Shown here piece after piece: positions 7,301 through 7,409 of a stretch of 7,409 bases of DNA. The notes beneath the pieces were generated by a model. The model was not told the origin of the DNA. It did not search any database and was given only the letters and a program-made list of their open reading frames with translations. The stretch comes from an uncultured Prevotella sp. (GTDB lineage Bacteria > Bacteroidota > Bacteroidia > Bacteroidales > Bacteroidaceae): NCBI GenBank assembly GCA_905234355.1, contig CAJOHP010000120.1, forward strand, positions 1 through 7,409, given 5' to 3'. A program made the translations under genes and the position numbers. Position 1 is the first letter of the stretch. Every line of letters begins with the position of its first letter.

Positions 7301-7409
7301 GCGCAGGGCGTCCTTGTCCGTCAGCAGGCGCACGGTCTGTCCGGCCTTCAGCGAGAAGCGACCCCTGCCTTCACTGTCTAAGGGCACGGTCTGACGCGTC
7401 AGTCCGTCC
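1361..7409 (-). CDS. Giant multidomain LamG-containing surface protein, 5' end outside the window (partial)
   Basis: The frame is open from the TAA at 1361-1363 to the right edge, giving at least 2015 residues. The GTG at 7387 is not the start: the frame continues upstream as DGLTRQT before VPLDSEG, and no signal peptide is visible. Residues are numbered from 7387. Order: an unnamed region 1-600 (VLRDPPGGGSSA at 74-85; VYIG near 181; HFIYTQHHI near 263; RTKGGATANPWED at 563-575); CARDB/Ig-like 604-716; Fn3-like 722-850; Big_5-like 852-905 (P-x-DG-[IL] then IVFNFSEDI); LamG 1 at 907-1095; LamG 2 at 1118-1305; the end of an Ig-like unit at 1380-1436 (VRDVEDKNGN); BACON-like 1446-1536; GD module 1552-1656; GWNW repeats 1663-1751 and 1757-1850; degenerate GD module 1867-1972; C-terminal tail 1978-2008. 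LamG and BACON folds usually bind carbohydrate or protein ligands, so an exposed adhesin or glycan-binding protein is likely. No enzyme active site was seen. The motif order matches large Bacteroidetes surface proteins as I recall them, which is not a search result. It is the upstream member of the operon. Confidence 0.88.
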   Translation of the reverse strand, partial: DGLTRQTVPLDSEGRGRFSLKAGQTVRLLTDKDALRTVTMTLEQDGVTYEAKPLQGYILNMFSMNGAKDVIAAGKPVLIDVLRDPPGGGSSATLSKGSRLKLAYQVDMNFKAGISIGFGLGSQFDNYSGLISGMTEYGLLNGGETYDLINLDIIFSGSGQKAYSYTMELNEDISTSAAPSMVGADADVYIGLVQNLVVTPMSTIRAIPNSMYQQMLGRNADNLAETSSWSASKNRYGTLVHIAEGRDQNDSIFHLVRDESLGYGPQLTSHFIYTQHHIVNEVLPKLSKEIFDLIFTGSKAEAQAKANSTGKVVYWSTVPASDPDFGIKYEPVTPANNPNYTNELANKFENLRSWMDIIGTNEYEKLTAYDLVANYAIDGGSSFTHSETFETEFSHSENINYPFTIADYFGDDGLDENDRGWTAGATLASQPAVASAFQKLSQLLSQGKTGSFGTKTSNDLWGNNLELDYTGFKFNFSLKPVAEYTSKGTYGYDNSYSRKESFTIDPASKSLLDVDVLRVKTQPTNVDKSDGYFDVYTNKNYNEWVTKVNSHLGSGIAVGNTAYSRSFVYRTKGGATANPWEDERRTIAYRPGTLLDERTKKIVNPKMRMDKQSISGVAMGDPARFKVYLSNESEYPEAISGTLCMLNLYLDEASNPDGAKIYVDGTPLNSSGIDVYIEPGKLVQKTIEVYAGDVFDYDSLKLCLTHNEDWVHVYDEVVFDIHYLHQAGPVNISVPSDKWIMNTNSEYDAKRGWFIPVTIDGFNKHQHNFDHIELQYKQTHLGEGSWTNLCSFFADEQLMAQATGERKMIPENGNITYNFYGEGTVMEMAYDLRAVLYCRNGNSFLTTPSKLISGIKDTRRPQLFGSPDPYDGILAAGKNIVFNFSEDIEYNYLSQITNFEVKGEVNNDNVSEMVSLEFAGHASLETEAERNFSGKDLTVDLMVKPARRDYDMPLFSHGTNGKKLQLWLTPDFKLKAVVDEQTFVSKDTIAKDMFTQVAMVIKAPATTLESDASAKGSLKLYNGGTEIGSFVLNEGYNGTGPLIFGRTNETDRTRSRFYEGRMMEARLWYRALDGGLLGTTYGGRRLSGYEMGLVDYYPMNEGSGDLAIDKTQGANATLMGVTWAMPRGLSLRLDGKGVELTQDALTRTQEQDYTLMFWFRTAGDYGTLVANGRGMKEDLGAAHQFFIGFDQKKLLYRSNGAAYDLGDTYSDGEWHHYAMTVNRSRSVANIYVDLKQRATFAPDSLGGISGGCPAIGGSQYSTASKSGKTDALRGHIDELCFFAQALPPTLIEAFAKKSPNGDEAGMLTYLSFDRQERQKDNDIALEAYPYSKKVYLDDEGNVRYQTDPTTGQLTSTPMRDYLFADPIDDVMAQIDATTAAPVVPYEELKNLKFSYVGKGNQLLINLDEQISRLNRRNIYVTVRDVEDKNGNTMASPQTACFFMSSSLLKWADNTLYFPVSYGYGDNIWFDVVNSTATSHNFTIENCPKWLTLDTYAGVIGPQTSLVIRADVNPGLNVGTYDEVIYLVDEDGVAEPLYLTLAVQTPQPRWAGEISGDILEYTMNMAGKVYINGEIDVDPRDIVGVFDRDNVCHGFANISYSALTGESNLFMTIYDNQLEGRELYFKLWQFSTGNQLMLTADGQPSVTFHRSAVMGTDKPVRLEGGSSFVQVFDLHEGWNWISFNVASDKLLDMNNLLQGLPWQVNDLLTDLNSNLTLYYNGKRFRASATVSNLQLSPTKAYAIKVQSPIQFPIAGGIIKDEALRTVTLKSGWNGIGFTPIINLTVETALSDYYDKAQPGDIIKSHDEFAYFSNSGGTGRWRGSLQYLKPGEGYMFLRTDTTTTTFRYPYYEPGSTFVDEWATTGSAYYRSRTRHCSTMSLSATVQGVGLEPGDKLVAYSNGEVVGEALVSQDTEGDAPAPLFFLSIAGDETHVTAATGKNIWFAIERGDELIAQTPPVMAFKTNGVVGSPDEPTAISFTAADYAPSAWYTISGMPLPKKPAKKGLYIFNGKKVVVK
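1364..1456 (-). other. C-terminal sorting-like tail (residues 1978-2008)
   Basis: It reads SAWYTISGMPLPKKPAKKGLYIFNGKKVVVK. The 'Y.isG......  ..GlYi.nGkKvvvK' form is the short C-terminal tail frequently seen on secreted Prevotella-group proteins and resembles the last strands of type IX secretion C-terminal domains. It suggests export across the outer membrane, but the tail is shorter and simpler than a canonical ~80-residue domain. The preceding module (copy D) may take part. Export route: inference. Confidence 0.55.
1472..1789 (-). repeat. Degenerate GD module, copy D (giant protein residues 1867-1972)
   Basis: CSTMSLSATVQGVGLEPGDKLVAYSNGEVVGEALVS, APLFFLSIAG, KNIWFAIERGDELIAQTPPVMAF. The GD-K-L-V-A-Y strand, the GEVVGE turn and the L.FLSI strand align with copies A-C, but the conserved cysteine of the turn is Val here. 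The only cysteine nearby (C1867) is at the module start. Confidence 0.58.
1838..2401 (-). repeat. Two tandem GWNW repeats (residues 1663-1751 and 1757-1850)
   Basis: Repeat 1 reads VFDLHEGWNWISFNV...VNDLLTDLNSNLTLYYNGKRFRAS..LSPTKAYAIKVQ. Repeat 2 reads TVTLKSGWNGIGFTP...PGDIIKSHDEFAYFSNSGGTGRWRGS..LKPGEGYMFLR. Shared positions: the strand-GWN motif, the [ND]-D-[LI]-[LI] strand, the x-[LA]-x-[YF] strand with a [KR]W/F turn, and the L-x-P-x-x-[AG]-Y strand. Units of this kind are frequent near the C-termini of secreted Bacteroidetes proteins. Repeat 1 keeps GWNW, repeat 2 has GWNG. No function is assigned. Confidence 0.7.
2420..2734 (-). repeat. GD/CxG module, copy C (giant protein residues 1552-1656)
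   Basis: EYTMNMAGKVYINGEIDVDPRDIVGVFDRDNVCHGFANIS, LFMTIYDNQLEGRELYFKLWQFSTGNQLML. It aligns with both modules of the lipoprotein: the D-I-V-G-V-F strand, the C-x-G turn (C1584), the LFMT[IV]Y strand and the L.FK[LY]W strand with TG/TQ turn. It lies just before the GWNW repeats. Confidence 0.68.
2780..3052 (-). other. BACON-like Ig domain (residues 1446-1536)
   Basis: The segment reads WFDVVNSTATSHNFTIENCPKWL-TLDTYAGVIGPQTSLVIRADVNPGLNVGTYDEVIYLV, then PLYLTLAVQ. The 'N.......f.i...P.WL....  .G.i.p....i.i..d...l..GtY...i.l......  ..l.l.v' pattern fits BACON or a closely related Ig-like repeat common in Bacteroidetes surface and glycan-handling proteins. BACON proper may bind mucin-type glycans or act as a spacer; which applies here is unknown. 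Confidence 0.6.
3473..4036 (-). other. LamG/concanavalin A-like domain 2 (residues 1118-1305)
   Basis: This is a second and clearer LamG copy: GLSLRLDGKGVELTQDA, YTLMFWFRTAGDYGTLVANG, FFIGFDQKKLLYRSNG, DGEWHHYAMTVNRSRSVANIYVD, and GHIDELCFFAQALPPTLIEAF. The GEWHHYAMT strand and the (G)xIDEL.[FV]...[AL]L terminal helix-strand are hallmarks of the fold. C1245 and C1273 could form the disulphide often found near the end of LamG_3 domains. It is divergent from copy 1, so the pair is not a recent duplication. Confidence 0.85.
4103..4669 (-). other. LamG/concanavalin A-like domain 1 (residues 907-1095)
   Basis: It begins VSLEFAGHASLETEAERNFSGKDLTVDLMVKPA, where a 'V.L.f.G...' strand leads into the [LM]TV[DE].[MW][VF] strand, and continues LFSHGTNGKKLQLWLTPDFKLKAVVD, FTQVAMVIKAP, GSLKLYNGGTEIGSFVL, LIFGRTNETD and EGRMMEARLWYRALDGG. 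It closes with LVDYYPMNEGSGDLAIDKT. This is the jelly-roll of Laminin_G_3-type domains. No cysteines lie in this copy. The usual role of the fold is binding of glycan or protein ligands. Confidence 0.78.
4673..4834 (-). other. Bacterial Ig-like (Big_5-type) strand set before LamG 1 (residues 852-905)
   Basis: RRPQLFGSPDPYDGILAAGKNIVFNFSEDIEYNYL fits the 'P.v....P.dG.l..g..i.f.FsE.i' pattern of SbsA-like bacterial Ig domains. The unit passes straight into LamG 1. A matching terminal motif (VRDVEDKNGNTM, residues 1415-1426) appears only after LamG 2, as if the Ig fold were split or paired around the two LamG domains. Confidence 0.5.
4838..5224 (-). other. Fn3-like segment (residues 722-850)
   Basis: This part reads VNISVPSDKWIMN, FIPVTIDGFNKHQHNFDHIELQYKQT, SWTNLCSFF, ITYNFYGEGTVMEMAYDLRAVLYCRNGNSFLTTPSKLISGIKDTRRP. 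The 'IELQYK...W..L' pair followed by 'YDLRAVLYC' resembles the B-C-C'-E-F strands of a fibronectin type III fold. C783 and C831 are candidates for a disulphide. The domain boundary is approximate and the assignment is by pattern only. Confidence 0.45.
5240..5578 (-). other. CARDB/Ig-like domain (residues 604-716)
   Basis: The segment reads ARFKVYLSNESEYPEA, LCMLNLYLDEASNPDGAKIYVDGTP, IDVYIEPGKLVQKTIEVYAG, YDSLKLCLTHNED and VVFDIHYL. The order of strands (x-F-x-V-x-L-x-N-x-S, then a PGK/TIEV strand, then a D-[YE]-x-L-x-L-x-L strand) fits the CARDB-type Ig fold of bacterial adhesins. It contains two cysteines, C637 and C696. An Ig fold is likely; the exact family is uncertain. Confidence 0.5.
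5579..7387 (-). other. Unnamed conserved N-terminal region (residues 1-603)
   Basis: This is a beta-rich start (FSLKAGQTVRLL...VTMTLEQDGVTYEA) followed by VLIDVLRDPPGGGSSATLSKGS at 71-92, a glycine-rich stretch (GISIGFGLGS), STSAAPSMVGADADVYIG, and a helical part (TQHHIVNEVLPKLSKEIFDLI, 267-287). The Ser/Thr/His-rich segment 374-392 (SSFTHSETFETEFSHSEN) comes next, and the region closes with FVYRTKGGATANPWEDERRT at 560-579. I cannot assign a named domain. The VLRDPPG and GGAT..PWE motifs look like conserved hallmarks of a family of very large secreted Bacteroidetes proteins, but that rests on recollection. Confidence 0.5.

Noticed and set aside
1..7409. CRISPR array, tRNA, rRNA, insertion sequence or phage genes
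   Set aside because: No direct-repeat/spacer pattern, cloverleaf, rRNA motif, transposase or inverted-repeat ends were seen. The window is almost entirely three protein genes.

Overview
The window carries three genes, all on the minus strand and read from high to low coordinates. It looks like the middle of one operon. A giant multidomain surface protein comes first (1361-7409; its start lies beyond the right edge). A complete 289-residue lipoprotein follows (464-1333). The last gene encodes an OmpA-like envelope protein (1-442 or 1-454; its end lies beyond the left edge). Only about 27 bp and 9-21 bp separate the genes, so nearly every base is coding. No RNA gene, mobile element, CRISPR array, terminator or promoter could be supported; a promoter would lie off the right side.

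The organism is most likely a GC-rich member of Bacteroidales (Prevotellaceae or a related gut or oral family). Reasons: the lipoprotein has an acidic Ser/Asp stretch right after its lipidated cysteine, like the surface-export signals of Bacteroidetes lipoproteins; the giant protein ends in a GLYIFNGKKVVVK-type tail common in Prevotella secreted proteins; the third gene has the ASPEG...N...RA form of the OmpA domain typical of Bacteroidales; and ribosome-binding sites are A-rich rather than Shine-Dalgarno-like. The genus call is an inference.

Giant protein, from its visible N-terminus: an unnamed N-terminal region of about 600 residues with recognisable motifs (VLRDPPG; RTKGGATANPWED); a CARDB/Ig-like segment; an Fn3-like segment; a short bacterial Ig (Big_5-like) strand set; two LamG/concanavalin A-like domains; a second Ig-like end; a BACON-like Ig domain; a 'GD-AF-CxG' module; two GWNW repeats; a second, degenerate GD module; and a short sorting-like C-terminus. 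The neighbouring lipoprotein is built almost entirely from two copies of the same GD module, which physically and evolutionarily links the two genes.

Working model (inference): a cell-surface adhesion or glycan-contact assembly. The giant protein would be the exposed ligand-binding part, the lipoprotein an outer-membrane partner made of matching modules, and the OmpA-like protein the envelope anchor. No enzymatic active site was recognised in any of the three.
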